Of a stretch of 64,000 bases of DNA, positions 7,205 to 16,385 are shown piece after piece (the stretch's first letter is position 1; each line of letters starts with the position of its first letter). Where the stretch lies: NCBI GenBank assembly GCA_021297895.1, contig JAJTHN010000016.1, forward strand, positions 16,681 to 80,680. Direction: 5' to 3'. The notes below the pieces were generated by a model, which made no database searches, was not told where the DNA came from, and was given only the letters and a program-made list of their open reading frames with translations. The DNA comes from Phycisphaeraceae bacterium (GTDB lineage: Bacteria; Planctomycetota; Phycisphaerae; Phycisphaerales; UBA1924). Made by a program: the position numbers and the translations under genes.

Positions 7205-9825
7205 TGGTGTGGCTCCATGAGTTCAACCTCGGACATGTCCCCCTCACGATCGGGAATAGAGCGGGGATCGACGCCGGCAGCTTCGAGTGCGAAGGCGCCG
7301 TTGATGATGGCAAGGAGCGAGTATGCCTGAGGTACGTTGCCAAGGGGCGTGTTGGTCGCGTGGTCGTGTTCCTCGCAGATGGTGCCCGTAGGACCGCTGC
7401 AAGCGAGGATGCCACGGTACAGCTCCGCGGCTTCCTCTACGCGTCCGCAAGCGGCAAGTCCCTCGACGAGCCAGCCGGTGCAGAGCGTGAACCCGCCCTC
7501 ACGGCCGGGAAGGCCATCATCGATCGCATAGCGCCTCACCGTGTTTCCTTCCCGCAGCGACCGATTGATCGCATCAACGGTCGAAGCGAACTTGGGATCA
7601 CCTGTGGACACCAGGCCGGTGAGACCGATGCTGAGTGCCGCGGCGTCGAGGCTGTTGCTGCTGTAGGTGCCGCAAAAAGCCCCGAGCGCGGGCGAGTATG
7701 CGTTTGCGAGGATCTCGTCGCGGATTTTCTCAGCGAGCGTGGCCCAATCCGTGGAACGCTCGCCTGTGGCGTGCTCCTGAACGACCAGCGCGCGGGAGAT
7801 GGTGTGGTGGCACATCACCTTGGTGTGCGTGTGGTGGGACTGCTCGGTGCGAACCTCCCAGATACCGTGGTCGGGCTCCTGCCATCGGTCGCTGACGGCC
7901 TGAACCATCGCGAGCGTGATCCGCCAGTGGTCCGGCGAGAGAGGGAGGCCGCGCTCGGCAACACGGGCGATGAGATCTGTGATGGGGCCGAAGACATCGA
8001 GCTGGACCTGCATCGAGGCGGCGTTTCCGATCCGAACGGGCAGGCTGCCGGCGTACCCGCGAAGGCCGCCGATTTCGGCTTCGGGGCCGGTTTCGCTTCC
8101 GTCGATGGCGTACAGCGGTCGGAGGCGACCTTGAGAGTCGCAGCGGTCGATGACACGAACGAGAAAGTCCAGGAAGCGGATCGCGGTGCCGAAGTTCCCG
8201 AGCCGCGTGAGTGCGGCCGCGGCCATCGCGGCGTCTCGAGGCCAGCAGTACCGGTAATCCCAGTTCCTCTGGCCGCCGAGGTGCTCGGGCAAGCTGGTTG
8301 TCGCGGCGGCGGCCAGTGCGCCGGTGGGACCGTGTATGAGCGAGCGCAGGAGCAGAGCGGCCCTTCGGACGTGCCGCGGCGCGATGCGCGGCAGGCGGAG
8401 CGAATCGGTCCACTGTGACCAGAAGCGTGCGGTGGTGAGCCGACGCTCGGCTTCGGGTCTGACCGATGGGCGATCGCTGGAGGTTCCGATGCGCAGTTCA
8501 ATCGGGACCGGATGATCGCGAAGATCAAGTTCGCACGTAGCGACGTGATGCGGACCATCAGTCGTGATGTTCCACATCAGGCCGGGGCAAACGAGCGTGA
8601 TCGGCTCCGGTGCGCCGAGCACGCGCAGGCCGTTCTCGCAAGGCGAGAGATGGGTCGGAACGCGGCCGAAGTCGAGCCTTGGGCAGAAGCGGATTCGCAC
8701 TCTGCCGCGGCCGGAAAGAACGCGGATGAAGTCGGTTCTTCCGGCACGCTGAAAGGCCCGGACGGGGTCGCAGTCGAGGTAGTCGAGAACGCGGACGTTT
8801 CCGAGATCCGTCGCGATGATCAGGGCATCGGCGACCGCACGCTGATGCGGCAGAGAGTCGATGGGAGGGGCCGCGCCGATCGGTTCAATGCTGAACGTGC
8901 CGCCGACGTCCGGATCGAGAAGCGACGCGAAAATCGGCGGGGAGTCGACGCGTGGTGCGCAAAGCCAGACGAGCGAAGCGTCCGGCGCGATCAGTGCGGC
9001 GGTGCGGAGGTCGGAGAGCACCGAGAGCTGGTTCAGCGGGATGGGGGCGTGTCTGCGGAGGTGCTCGCGACGCGCGGCGAGCAACGCGACGAGAAACTCG
9101 ACGACGTTCGCAGGCTCCGCGACGCGTGCCATCGCAACCGTCTCGCCCGGACCGACCTTAAGACTCAGGTCCCCGGGGCCGAGTCGCAGGAAGGCGTGCT
9201 CGTCGGTCAGGTCATCACCCGCGAAGACCACGCTCGAGGCCCCGCAAATGCGACGAAGGCGAGCGATGGCCTCGCCCTTGTTCTCGTTGCCGACGGTGCC
9301 CTCTACGACGCGTGAGCCGTGGCGGAGCTGCAATCCGTGGTGCGACGTGATGATGGCCGCCGCTGCCGACAACGCGCGATCGCTCGTTGGGGCATCGGCC
9401 AGTCGTGTGTGGAAAGCGACGCCGCGGGACTTGCGTTCGACGATCGCGCCGGGCGTCTTGGTTGCGAGAGATTGGAGCTCGCCCGCGACGCGATCGAGCA
9501 GACTGAGCCATGTACCAGCAAGCGGGACGGTGGGCGAATCGTCGTACTCCGCGCCGTGGCTGCCGACATGCCGGATTCGCGAGCGTGCGTCGGTGGAGTC
9601 GCTCTGAAGGCGCTCGCGAAGCTCGGCCAGCGGCCGACCGGAAATCACCGCGCTGTGGGTTGTCGGGAGCGAAGCGATTTCTTCAAGGACTTCGACCGCA
9701 CTTGCGAGGGGGCGGGCTGCGCTGGGAGGGGACGTGAGCGCGGAGATCGTGCCATCAAAGTCGCAGCCGACGAGCAGCACCGATGCCGCGGCGAGCCTCT
9801 CGATGTGATGGGTGTACTCGTGCAT
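7201..9825 (-). CDS. Trehalose-6-phosphate phosphatase fused to GH15 glucoamylase/trehalase
   Basis: A two-enzyme fusion of 874 residues. Residues of about 15-250 are a HAD-type OtsB: the nucleophile motif is CDFDGTISAL, a SGR motif follows (VISGRPLAEL), and the acidic motif GDDLTDEHAF comes last. Residues of about 265-850 are a GH15 domain with the substrate-binding motif NWDYRYCWPRDA, a general-acid region EIGGLRGYAGSLPVRIGNAA and a general-base region EGGFTLCTGWLVEG. GH15 includes glucoamylases and bacterial trehalases, so the second half may hydrolyse trehalose or another alpha-glucoside; specificity cannot be told here. I chose ATG 9825 (MHEYTHHIERL) because the phosphatase fold begins soon after. 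An ATG at 9885 is possible; neither has a clear ribosome site. It is first in the operon and overlaps otsA. Confidence 0.92.
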   Translation of the reverse strand: MHEYTHHIERLAAASVLLVGCDFDGTISALTSPPSAARPLASAVEVLEEIASLPTTHSAVISGRPLAELRERLQSDSTDARSRIRHVGSHGAEYDDSPTVPLAGTWLSLLDRVAGELQSLATKTPGAIVERKSRGVAFHTRLADAPTSDRALSAAAAIITSHHGLQLRHGSRVVEGTVGNENKGEAIARLRRICGASSVVFAGDDLTDEHAFLRLGPGDLSLKVGPGETVAMARVAEPANVVEFLVALLAARREHLRRHAPIPLNQLSVLSDLRTAALIAPDASLVWLCAPRVDSPPIFASLLDPDVGGTFSIEPIGAAPPIDSLPHQRAVADALIIATDLGNVRVLDYLDCDPVRAFQRAGRTDFIRVLSGRGRVRIRFCPRLDFGRVPTHLSPCENGLRVLGAPEPITLVCPGLMWNITTDGPHHVATCELDLRDHPVPIELRIGTSSDRPSVRPEAERRLTTARFWSQWTDSLRLPRIAPRHVRRAALLLRSLIHGPTGALAAAATTSLPEHLGGQRNWDYRYCWPRDAAMAAAALTRLGNFGTAIRFLDFLVRVIDRCDSQGRLRPLYAIDGSETGPEAEIGGLRGYAGSLPVRIGNAASMQVQLDVFGPITDLIARVAERGLPLSPDHWRITLAMVQAVSDRWQEPDHGIWEVRTEQSHHTHTKVMCHHTISRALVVQEHATGERSTDWATLAEKIRDEILANAYSPALGAFCGTYSSNSLDAAALSIGLTGLVSTGDPKFASTVDAINRSLREGNTVRRYAIDDGLPGREGGFTLCTGWLVEGLAACGRVEEAAELYRGILACSGPTGTICEEHDHATNTPLGNVPQAYSLLAIINGAFALEAAGVDPRSIPDREGDMSEVELMEPHQ

Positions 9826-10003
9826 GACGTTGTTGAACGACGGAACGAAACACGGGAGTCTCCAAAGAGCGCGACGGCGAGTCATGGGTGTCTACCCCGC
9901 TCGTGTCGGAGTGGTTGCAGGCAAGCGATCACGAGAGCGCAGCGGACAGCCAGCCCCTGACGCATGTCTCGGGGAGTCGAGTAAGGAGAACGATCAGCGT
10001 GCG

Positions 10004-11980
10004 CTACCGGTCCCGGGCCGCGGCTTGCGGTGTGACCATTCGGCGGATCGTCTGGGCCTGGCGACTGTCACCCGCGCGCTCGAGCGCCTGCGCGTACATC
10101 ATCCCGAGGCGGAAGTAGTTGCTCTGCATCTGGAACTCGGGGGCGGCCTGCGATGGCTTCTGCACACGAGCGAAGGACTTCTTGTAGACCTCGATGACGG
10201 CGTTCTCGGAAGCGCCGGTGCGACGCAGGAGTTCCGCCAGCGCGCGGGTTGCGGCGACGATGCTCGTGCCGTCGTCGTTGAAGCGGTCGATGATCTCCTG
10301 ATACGCCATGCGGGCGCGGCGGGTGTCGCCGGCGCTCTCGCGCAGAGCACCCTGACGAAGACGGATCTCCGCGGCCAGATCCGAGCGCTGATCGTCACGC
10401 TTGCGAACGCCCTTGTAGAACCGCTCGTATGCCCAATCCCACAAGCGATCCTGCTCTGCGGCATCGCGCTCGGCGGCGATCAGCGGCGTGACCAGTTCCA
10501 GCGCATAGCCCGGCGAAGTTCCCGCAACGCGGTCGAGGATCAGTTCGGCCCATGCATCCCGAGACTCGCCGATGATCTGTCCCGCGGCGGCGAGTTGAAG
10601 GTATTGATCCCACACCGCGAGGGTGCCCGGGCTGCGGGCGATGGCATCGCGGAGCAGCAACTGACGCGCAGCGAGAGTGGGTGATCGCGGCGTCGGCGGC
10701 TTCTGCGTCCAAGTGGCGGCAGGCGGCCACGGCAGGCCGCGACGCTCGACTTCGCCGAGGCGGTTCGATGCCTCGAGCATCGCCAGGGCCGCGCGGCGAT
10801 CGTCCGCCGAGACGTTGTAGAGCTCGGCGGTAAGCTCGAGTCGCGCGTCACTCATGAGGCGACCGGTCATCGGATCCCGAGTGTTCCCGCGAAGGAAGCG
10901 GTACTCGCCGAAGCGGCCACCATCGAAGTTCCACTCGGCGGGCTTACGACGAGTGTCGAGGAACCCGACCCACGCGTGGCCCATTTCGCTGCCGCGTCCG
11001 GTGATGGTGGCGGTGGGAACGCCGATCGCCTTGCCGACGTGCTCGGCGAAGTAGGCCTGGTCGATGCACACGCCCCCGACGGCTCGGATGTCCGGGAGCG
11101 TGTAGTTTCTTGAGGCGAGTTTGGGGAGGCTGTTTCCCTTCAGGGCGGCGTCGTCGTACGAAATCTCGTCGTACCGAGCGGCGATGTTCGTGTTGCCCTT
11201 GTATCGGTCGATGGCCCAGGCCAGTTCGGGTGCGGGCGCAGTCGAGTTCACGACCATGGTCAGCAATTCGGGAGAGCCGGTGCGAGGGTCGATGACCATT
11301 TTGCCGGCATTTCGCGAGTAGAAGTCGATCAGAGCGGTCGCGGTCATGCCGCGAGCCCGCTGGTGTGTCGGCGGGTTGGCGTGCGTCGCTGCGATCGCCG
11401 CGGCGAGCGCTGGATACTGCAGCACCGCCCCGCTGTTGTGGCGGATCATCTGCGCCAGGGTCCGCATCGCCTGGGCGGCCTCGTTCGGTGGTCTTGCCGG
11501 AGCGTCGGGCGTGCTGGCCGGGTTTGTGATGATGGGCGCATCGCGGAAGAGCAGGCCGGCGTCGATGGTCAGCATCATCGAACGCGCCAGGTGCGAGGCC
11601 ACGATGCGGCAGTCCTCGTCGTTCAGAACGGCCATTGCGCGCAAGAGGCGCGATGCCGCCGCGGCGTGCACGAGCCCAGCCATGTTTCGGGTCGACTCGT
11701 ACGCGACCAGCCGATCGAGAACCGCGTCGACGGAGGTCTGGGCCGCGGCGAGTTTGCCGTCGAACGCAAGTGCGTTGAACGCGTTCTCGATTTCGACCCT
11801 GACCACCGAGGGGTTCAGCGGCGAGCCAGCCGGCACCTTCGCCGGCGTAAAGATCGGACTGACGCCCTTGCCCGGTGAGGCGGGAGGTTGCGCGTTCGCA
11901 GGAGTTGCTACCACCAGGCCGACGGCGAGCATCAGAGCGGTGATGGCCGTTTGGCTGTAACTGCGGCAGGTGAATGCCAT
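10004..11980 (-). CDS. Secreted transglutaminase-like (papain-fold) protein
   Basis: A 658-residue exported protein. The signal peptide covers residues 1-30 and ends at ATPANA|Q. The middle carries a transglutaminase-like core: Cys in VGGVCIDQAYFAEH (about residue 305), His in MGHAWVGFLD (about 333) and Asp in EWNFDGGR (about 347). This Cys-His-Asp order is that of the transglut_core superfamily, whose bacterial members are mostly proteases or structural. The C-terminal 250 residues are helical and TPR-like. The start is supported by a GAGG ribosome site 7 bases upstream. The gene stands alone between the trehalose operon and tRNA-Gly. Substrate unknown. Confidence 0.7.
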   Translation of the reverse strand: MAFTCRSYSQTAITALMLAVGLVVATPANAQPPASPGKGVSPIFTPAKVPAGSPLNPSVVRVEIENAFNALAFDGKLAAAQTSVDAVLDRLVAYESTRNMAGLVHAAAASRLLRAMAVLNDEDCRIVASHLARSMMLTIDAGLLFRDAPIITNPASTPDAPARPPNEAAQAMRTLAQMIRHNSGAVLQYPALAAAIAATHANPPTHQRARGMTATALIDFYSRNAGKMVIDPRTGSPELLTMVVNSTAPAPELAWAIDRYKGNTNIAARYDEISYDDAALKGNSLPKLASRNYTLPDIRAVGGVCIDQAYFAEHVGKAIGVPTATITGRGSEMGHAWVGFLDTRRKPAEWNFDGGRFGEYRFLRGNTRDPMTGRLMSDARLELTAELYNVSADDRRAALAMLEASNRLGEVERRGLPWPPAATWTQKPPTPRSPTLAARQLLLRDAIARSPGTLAVWDQYLQLAAAGQIIGESRDAWAELILDRVAGTSPGYALELVTPLIAAERDAAEQDRLWDWAYERFYKGVRKRDDQRSDLAAEIRLRQGALRESAGDTRRARMAYQEIIDRFNDDGTSIVAATRALAELLRRTGASENAVIEVYKKSFARVQKPSQAAPEFQMQSNYFRLGMMYAQALERAGDSRQAQTIRRMVTPQAAARDR

Positions 11981-12151
11981 GGCGAAGCCTCAATCACGTC
12001 AGGAGGAGATCAGTTCGTGAACCTTGCCCCGCCCAGACGCGTCGGTTGGGCGATCACAGCGAACTTGTTTCTTCTTTGCTGCTGCAGAAGGCGTGCTGCT
12101 GGCGAACGCGACGCGGAACTCGCCGTCTGCAGTGCCGTGTGCCGGGAACAA

Positions 12152-12223
12152 AGCGGGCGAAGGGATTCGAACCCTCGACGTTCAGCTTGGAAGGCTGACG
12201 CTCTACCACTGAGCTACGCCCGC
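12152..12223 (-). tRNA. tRNA-Gly (anticodon TCC)
   Basis: The reverse complement folds as a full cloverleaf of 72 bases without an encoded CCA. The 7-bp acceptor stem pairs GCGGGCG with CGCCCGC and is followed by discriminator U. The D arm is GCTC/GAGC. The anticodon stem TCAGC/GCTGA encloses loop CTTCCAA, giving anticodon TCC. The T arm has the invariant TTCGAAT loop. It reads Gly GGA/GGG codons. It lies just upstream of the transglutaminase-like gene on the same strand. Confidence 0.96.
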
Positions 12224-12306
12224 GTAGGGTCCATGGTACCCGCGGAGTTTACGCCACGACATCAGATAGCCGCTTGGAAATGGCTCGGCCGGCCTGCTGC
12301 TGGATC

Positions 12307-12999
12307 TCAGGCTTTTGCCCAGATCTGGCGGTACACGATGCCGGCAAGGCTCGCCCCCAGAAGCGGTCCGATGATGTAGGCGGGGAACATCGCCCAGTGG
12401 CGGCCGCAGATTGCCGGGCCAAAGGTGCGGGCAGGGTTCATGGATGCGCCGGTGAGGGGGCCGGCGGCCAGGATGCAACCTGCGACGGCCATGCCGATGG
12501 CGAGCGGCGCCATGGAGCCGCGCTTGTCGACGGCACTCGTGAGAACGACAAAGGCGAGGAAGAACGTGATGATGGCCTCGATGCCGACGACCCCGATGAT
12601 GTTGCCGGCGTCGGTGAGCGATCCGATCGTTGCGCCGAGTCGAACCGACGGCGCGTTAGCGACGGCAGGGGTCAGGAGCAACTGGACCATTCCCGCGGCA
12701 CAGGCGGCCGAGAGCAACTGCACGCCGATGAACACGATGGTCCGCTGCAGGTCCTGCTTTCCAGCCACGAGCAGCGCGATGCTGACCGCGGGGTTGAACT
12801 GTGCCCCGCTGATGTAGCCGCAACCGGAGATCATGGCGAAAAGGATGAGCCCATGGGCCAGTGCGATGGTGACCAGGCCGACCGCCGGACTCCCAGCGCC
12901 CGTGGCGGGGTTCAGGAGCACAATGCTCATGATTCCGACGAAGCACAGCGCGAAAGTGCCGATGAACTCGCTCACGCACGCGGGCAGTAGTTTGCTCAT
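12307..12999 (-). CDS. MIP-family aquaporin / glycerol facilitator
   Basis: A 230-residue membrane channel with six predicted helices and both half-helix NPA motifs: SGAQFNPAVSIALL (about residues 65-78) and TGASMNPARTFGPA (about 182-195). The Arg after the second NPA (NPAR) is the selectivity-filter arginine. The first helix SEFIGTFALCFVG is typical of the family. Passing water is the likely role. The position after the first NPA is V rather than the D-loop features of GlpF, so a water-type AqpZ-like channel is more likely than a glycerol channel; this is inference. The start ATG has a CGGAG site six bases upstream. No glycerol genes are near. Confidence 0.93.
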   Translation of the reverse strand: MSKLLPACVSEFIGTFALCFVGIMSIVLLNPATGAGSPAVGLVTIALAHGLILFAMISGCGYISGAQFNPAVSIALLVAGKQDLQRTIVFIGVQLLSAACAAGMVQLLLTPAVANAPSVRLGATIGSLTDAGNIIGVVGIEAIITFFLAFVVLTSAVDKRGSMAPLAIGMAVAGCILAAGPLTGASMNPARTFGPAICGRHWAMFPAYIIGPLLGASLAGIVYRQIWAKA

Positions 13000-13145
13000 G
13001 AGGCGCTCCGAGGGTTTGCCAAAGGGGATTCAGCGCAGGGGATACTCGCGGCATCACGCGATGCCGATCGCAAGGAGCCTAATCGCTCAGGCCCTTGGCC
13101 CGCAAGTGGGGGGTGTGTCCGGTCTGGTCATCGAGTCAATGCGGA

Positions 13146-14360
13146 TCAGGCCGGATCGAGCAGCGCGACGGTGGTGAACGGCTTTCCGGCGAGCATTTCG
13201 AGGCTTGCGCCGCCGCCGGTGGAGACGTGGCTGAACTGGCTGGCGAGCCCGAACGCCTCCGCGGCGGCCGCGGAGTCACCGCCGCCGACGATGGTCGTCG
13301 CGCCGGCCTTGGTGGCGTCGACCATGGCGTTGGCGACCTGCTGCGTGCCGACCTTGAACGGGAGCCATTCGAAGACGCCCATGGGGCCGTTCCAGACGAT
13401 CGTCTTGGCCTTGCGGAGGACGCTGGTGTAGTCGGCCTGAGTCTTCGGGCCGATGTCCAGACCCATGTTGCCCTCGGGGATGGACTCGCCGAAGGTGTTG
13501 ATCGTGCCGTCGAACTCGCTGAACGCGGTCGAGCAGACGTGGTCAACGGGCAGGTGCAGGTCGCACTTAAGGTTGGCGGCCTGATCCAGCATCTTCTTGG
13601 CGTGATCCAGGTGCGACTCCTCAACGCGGCTGGAGCCGACGTTGCGGCCCAAGGCCTTGAGGAACGTGTACGCCATCGCGCCGCCGATGAGGATGGAGTC
13701 GGCACGCGGGAGCAGGTTCTCGATCAGCGTGATCTTGTCGGAAACCTTCGCACCGCCCAGAACAACCACGAAGGGCTTAACGGGGGAGGAGAGGTGCTCG
13801 CCGAGGTACTTGAGTTCCTTCTGAAGGAGCAGGCCGGCGACGCGGGGCTTGCCTTCCATCGCCTTCGGCACGGCGAACATCGAGCCGTCCTCGCGGTGGG
13901 CGGTGCCGAAGGCATCGTTCACGTAGAGGTCACCGAAGGACGCCATGCGAGCGGCATAGGCGGGCTCGCCCTTCTTCTCGCCCTTGGCAAAGCGGACATT
14001 CTCAAGCAGGATCACATCGCCGGGCTTGGCGTTCGCGGCGGCCTTGGCCGCGGCGTCGTCGGTGCAGTCGGTGCTCGGGAATTGCACGGCGCGGCCCAGC
14101 AGTTCGCCGAGGCGAGCGGCGACGGGCTTGAGGCTGTAGTCGGCCTCGTAGCCCTTGCCCTCCGGACGGCCAAGGTGCGACATGAGCACGCACGAGCCGC
14201 CGCGATCCAGAACGCTCCGCAGCGTGGGCAGTGCTTCGCGGATTCGCCGATCGTCGGAGATCTTTCCGTCGTCGATCGGCACGTTGAAGTCGACGCGGAT
14301 CAGGGCTCGCTTGCCCTTGACATCGACGGCGGTGATGGACTTGCGCGGTGTGACGGCCAT
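13146..14360 (-). CDS. pgk: Phosphoglycerate kinase
   Basis: Glycolytic enzyme transferring phosphate from 1,3-bisphosphoglycerate to ADP. All family landmarks are present: RVDFNVPIDDGKISDDRRI near the N-terminus, the SHLGRPEG loop, NVRFAKGE, NDAFGTAHR, the hinge LGGAKVSDK, the nucleotide-binding WNGPMGVFE and the C-terminal GGGDSAAA and STGGGASLE loops. The length of 404 residues is normal. I placed the start at ATG 14360 rather than 14372 because a GGAG lies six bases before it. It is the last gene of the co-directional run after atpH, with a 222-bp gap, so it may have its own promoter. Confidence 0.97.
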   Translation of the reverse strand: MAVTPRKSITAVDVKGKRALIRVDFNVPIDDGKISDDRRIREALPTLRSVLDRGGSCVLMSHLGRPEGKGYEADYSLKPVAARLGELLGRAVQFPSTDCTDDAAAKAAANAKPGDVILLENVRFAKGEKKGEPAYAARMASFGDLYVNDAFGTAHREDGSMFAVPKAMEGKPRVAGLLLQKELKYLGEHLSSPVKPFVVVLGGAKVSDKITLIENLLPRADSILIGGAMAYTFLKALGRNVGSSRVEESHLDHAKKMLDQAANLKCDLHLPVDHVCSTAFSEFDGTINTFGESIPEGNMGLDIGPKTQADYTSVLRKAKTIVWNGPMGVFEWLPFKVGTQQVANAMVDATKAGATTIVGGGDSAAAAEAFGLASQFSHVSTGGGASLEMLAGKPFTTVALLDPA

Positions 14361-14582
14361 GGGAAACTCCATGTGGAGAGTGTGGGTGTTGAGTCGACGT
14401 GGGAGTTTAGGACGATGCGCGACGGTGCACGCGCGGTGTGGCGGCGTGCCGCGGTCGATTCGGGAGTTGCCCGAGGGAGAGCCCGCGGCGGTACCGCGTT
14501 CGTCGGTCGCGTTGGCGCACGGCGAACCGCGAGCCGGTCACGAGGCGCGGCCCTGATCGTCTGCTCGGGGTTCGGTGTTGGA

Positions 14583-15206
14583 TCAGTTGAGATTCGCGTC
14601 GGCGCGGAAGATCTTGTCGAACGCAGCGCGGACGGCGGGGAGGCCGTTTTCGCTGATGCGATCGCGGATCTTGCGCAGGCGGGTGGAGACCGAGGCGTCG
14701 AACAACTGGTCGCCAATCTGGAGACGGATTCCGCCGATCAGCGTCGGGTCGGTGTAGCAATGCAGGACCGGTTCGCGGCCGAGCTTGGCCTTGATGCTCG
14801 CGCTCAGGGCGGAGCGGGCCGCATCGTCCATCGGCGAAGCGGTGTAGACGTCCACCTCCACGCGGCCGAAGGATGCCTGAACGAGTTCATCAAACGCGGC
14901 GACGATCGCCGGCAGCAGTGCGAGACGACCGTTATCCGCGAGCACGCAAAGGAAGTTCGCGACCATGTCGCTGGTGCGGCCGACGAACACCTTGCGCAGG
15001 GTGGCGACCTTCTTGTCGCCGGAGATGATGCGGCTGGACATGAACTCGCCCACGCGCCGGTCCTGTCGCGCGATGCTCAGGATCGACTCGAGTTCCTCGA
15101 GTGCGGACTGCACCGCGGACGGACCACCGCCGGCCATCGCCGACTGAAACAGGCACTTGGCGTACGTAACGCAGACGGCGTTGGGTGCGATTTCGAGCAG
15201 GGGCAT
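14583..15206 (-). CDS. atpH: ATP synthase F1 subunit delta (OSCP)
   Basis: A 207-residue stator subunit linking the peripheral stalk (b subunit) to the top of the F1 head. The N-terminal helical domain begins after AKCLFQSAM. The conserved mid-part VANFLCVLADNGRLALLPAIVAAFDEL matches the family core, and the C-terminal end holds the diagnostic DPTLIGGIRLQIGDQLFDASVSTRLRKI split as D-P-T-L-I-G-G and the following LFDASVSTRL segment. It is the last ATP synthase gene here. In most bacteria atpA follows atpH, but here a 222-bp gap and pgk follow. Confidence 0.94.
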   Translation of the reverse strand: MPLLEIAPNAVCVTYAKCLFQSAMAGGGPSAVQSALEELESILSIARQDRRVGEFMSSRIISGDKKVATLRKVFVGRTSDMVANFLCVLADNGRLALLPAIVAAFDELVQASFGRVEVDVYTASPMDDAARSALSASIKAKLGREPVLHCYTDPTLIGGIRLQIGDQLFDASVSTRLRKIRDRISENGLPAVRAAFDKIFRADANLN

Positions 15207-15306
15207 GGCGGGTTCCGTGGGTGCGTGTCGGCGAAGAGGTGCCTTGCGGAGCGAAGCGGCGGATGAATCGGTGCGGTCGAACGCGGGTGCCGTTTGCGGC
15301 CGCGGA

Positions 15307-15897
15307 TCAGTTGCGGGCGCTGGCCAGCTCGCCGATGGCTTCCTGCGTGAGGCGTTCGGCGTCGCCAGCGTTCACCTCGCGACGGAGGACCTTGCCGGCG
15401 ATGGTCGTTGCCAGACCGGCGGACTGGGCGTAGATCTCCGAGAGGGCGATCTTCTTGGCCGCCTCGATCTCGCGCATGATCTTGTCCTTCTCCATCGCCA
15501 TCTCGCGCTCGCTCTTGGCCTTCATCTCTGCGAGGATCTGGGTCTGCTGGGCCCGGGCGGCCTCGAGATCCTTCTGGGCCTGAGCGCGGGCCTCGGCGAG
15601 GTTCTTCTGATACTGCTCGAGTGCCGCCTTGGCCTGGGTGCGGGCCTGCTCGGCGTCCTGGATCGCGTCGCGGATCTTCTTCTCGCGCTCCGACAGGCCC
15701 TTGAGCACCTGCGGCCAAGCGCGGGTGGCCAGCACGCCGAAGACAACGATGAACACGATGAATGCCGCGATCATCGCGGGCAGGCCCTGCTTGAGCGGGC
15801 TGAGCAGGGCACCCTTGGGGCTGCCGCCTGCTTCTTCCGCGGCAAGAGCGAGGGCTGGCGAGAGGAGGACAAAGAGCGGGGCAAGGGACTTGTGCAC
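15307..15897 (-). CDS. atpF: ATP synthase F0 subunit b
   Basis: A 196-residue peripheral-stalk subunit. A signal-peptide-like segment (residues 1-19, LSPALALAAEE) precedes a membrane helix at about 38-60 (MIAAFIVFIVVFGVLA). After that comes a long charged helix rich in Glu, Lys, Arg and Ala that would form the dimeric coiled coil. The closing part (AGLATTIAGKVLRREVNAGD) contacts delta. Start is GTG with a GGAG site seven bases upstream. It lies between atpE and atpH in the usual order. Confidence 0.94.
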   Translation of the reverse strand: MHKSLAPLFVLLSPALALAAEEAGGSPKGALLSPLKQGLPAMIAAFIVFIVVFGVLATRAWPQVLKGLSEREKKIRDAIQDAEQARTQAKAALEQYQKNLAEARAQAQKDLEAARAQQTQILAEMKAKSEREMAMEKDKIMREIEAAKKIALSEIYAQSAGLATTIAGKVLRREVNAGDAERLTQEAIGELASARN

Positions 15898-15981
15898 GGT
15901 GGTGCTCCGGAAAGCTGAGGGAACGGTTGTGAAGATCGGACGGCCGCGGTGGCGACCGCCCGACGTGTCATGCGGAAAGGA

Positions 15982-16302
15982 TCAGACGAACATCATCAGC
16001 AGGGCGGTGAGGATCGCGAACAGTGTCGCGCCTTCGATGAAGGCCGCCATGATGATCATGTTGGGGCCGATCTTGCCGGCAGCCTCGGGCTGACGGGCGA
16101 TCGACTCGAGGCCGGCCTTGGCGGCCATGCCCAGACCCAGAGCGCCACCGATCATGGCCAGACCGGCACCGAGGCCGATGCCGAGGCCGCGAAGGCCCGA
16201 AGCCTGAGCGCGGGCGACGTCGACGGCATCCTGAGCCATTGCGGGGGTTGCGGCGGCCATGAGGCCGGCGACGGCGAGGGTCACAAGAACAGTCTTCTTC
16301 AT
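15982..16302 (-). CDS. atpE: ATP synthase F0 subunit c, with signal-peptide-like N-terminus
   Basis: A 106-residue proteolipid forming the rotor ring. Residues 1-24 look like a cleavable signal (MKKTVLVTLAVAGLMAAATPAMAQ). The mature part is a helical hairpin: a Gly/Ala-rich helix (GIGLGAGLAMIGGALGLGMAA), a polar loop ARQPEAAGK and a second helix carrying the ion-binding glutamate in AAFIEGATLFAIL. There is no Gln in helix 1 of the sort that marks Na+ rings, so proton coupling is likely. ATG 16302 has a CGGAG site eight bases upstream; an in-frame ATG at 16389 would overlap atpB and adds unlike sequence. Confidence 0.95.
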   Translation of the reverse strand: MKKTVLVTLAVAGLMAAATPAMAQDAVDVARAQASGLRGLGIGLGAGLAMIGGALGLGMAAKAGLESIARQPEAAGKIGPNMIIMAAFIEGATLFAILTALLMMFV

Positions 16303-16385
16303 GCGATGCTCCGAAAGAAAGAGAGTGGTGAAACCGCACGGACAGTGCATCCCCGCCGCGGGGGCCGGATGCCGGGACCCGTCAT

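Noticed and set aside
12016..12379. Plus-strand frame near 12016 with a strong AGGAGGAG upstream.
   Set aside because: It runs antisense through the whole tRNA-Gly gene and has no protein-like features.
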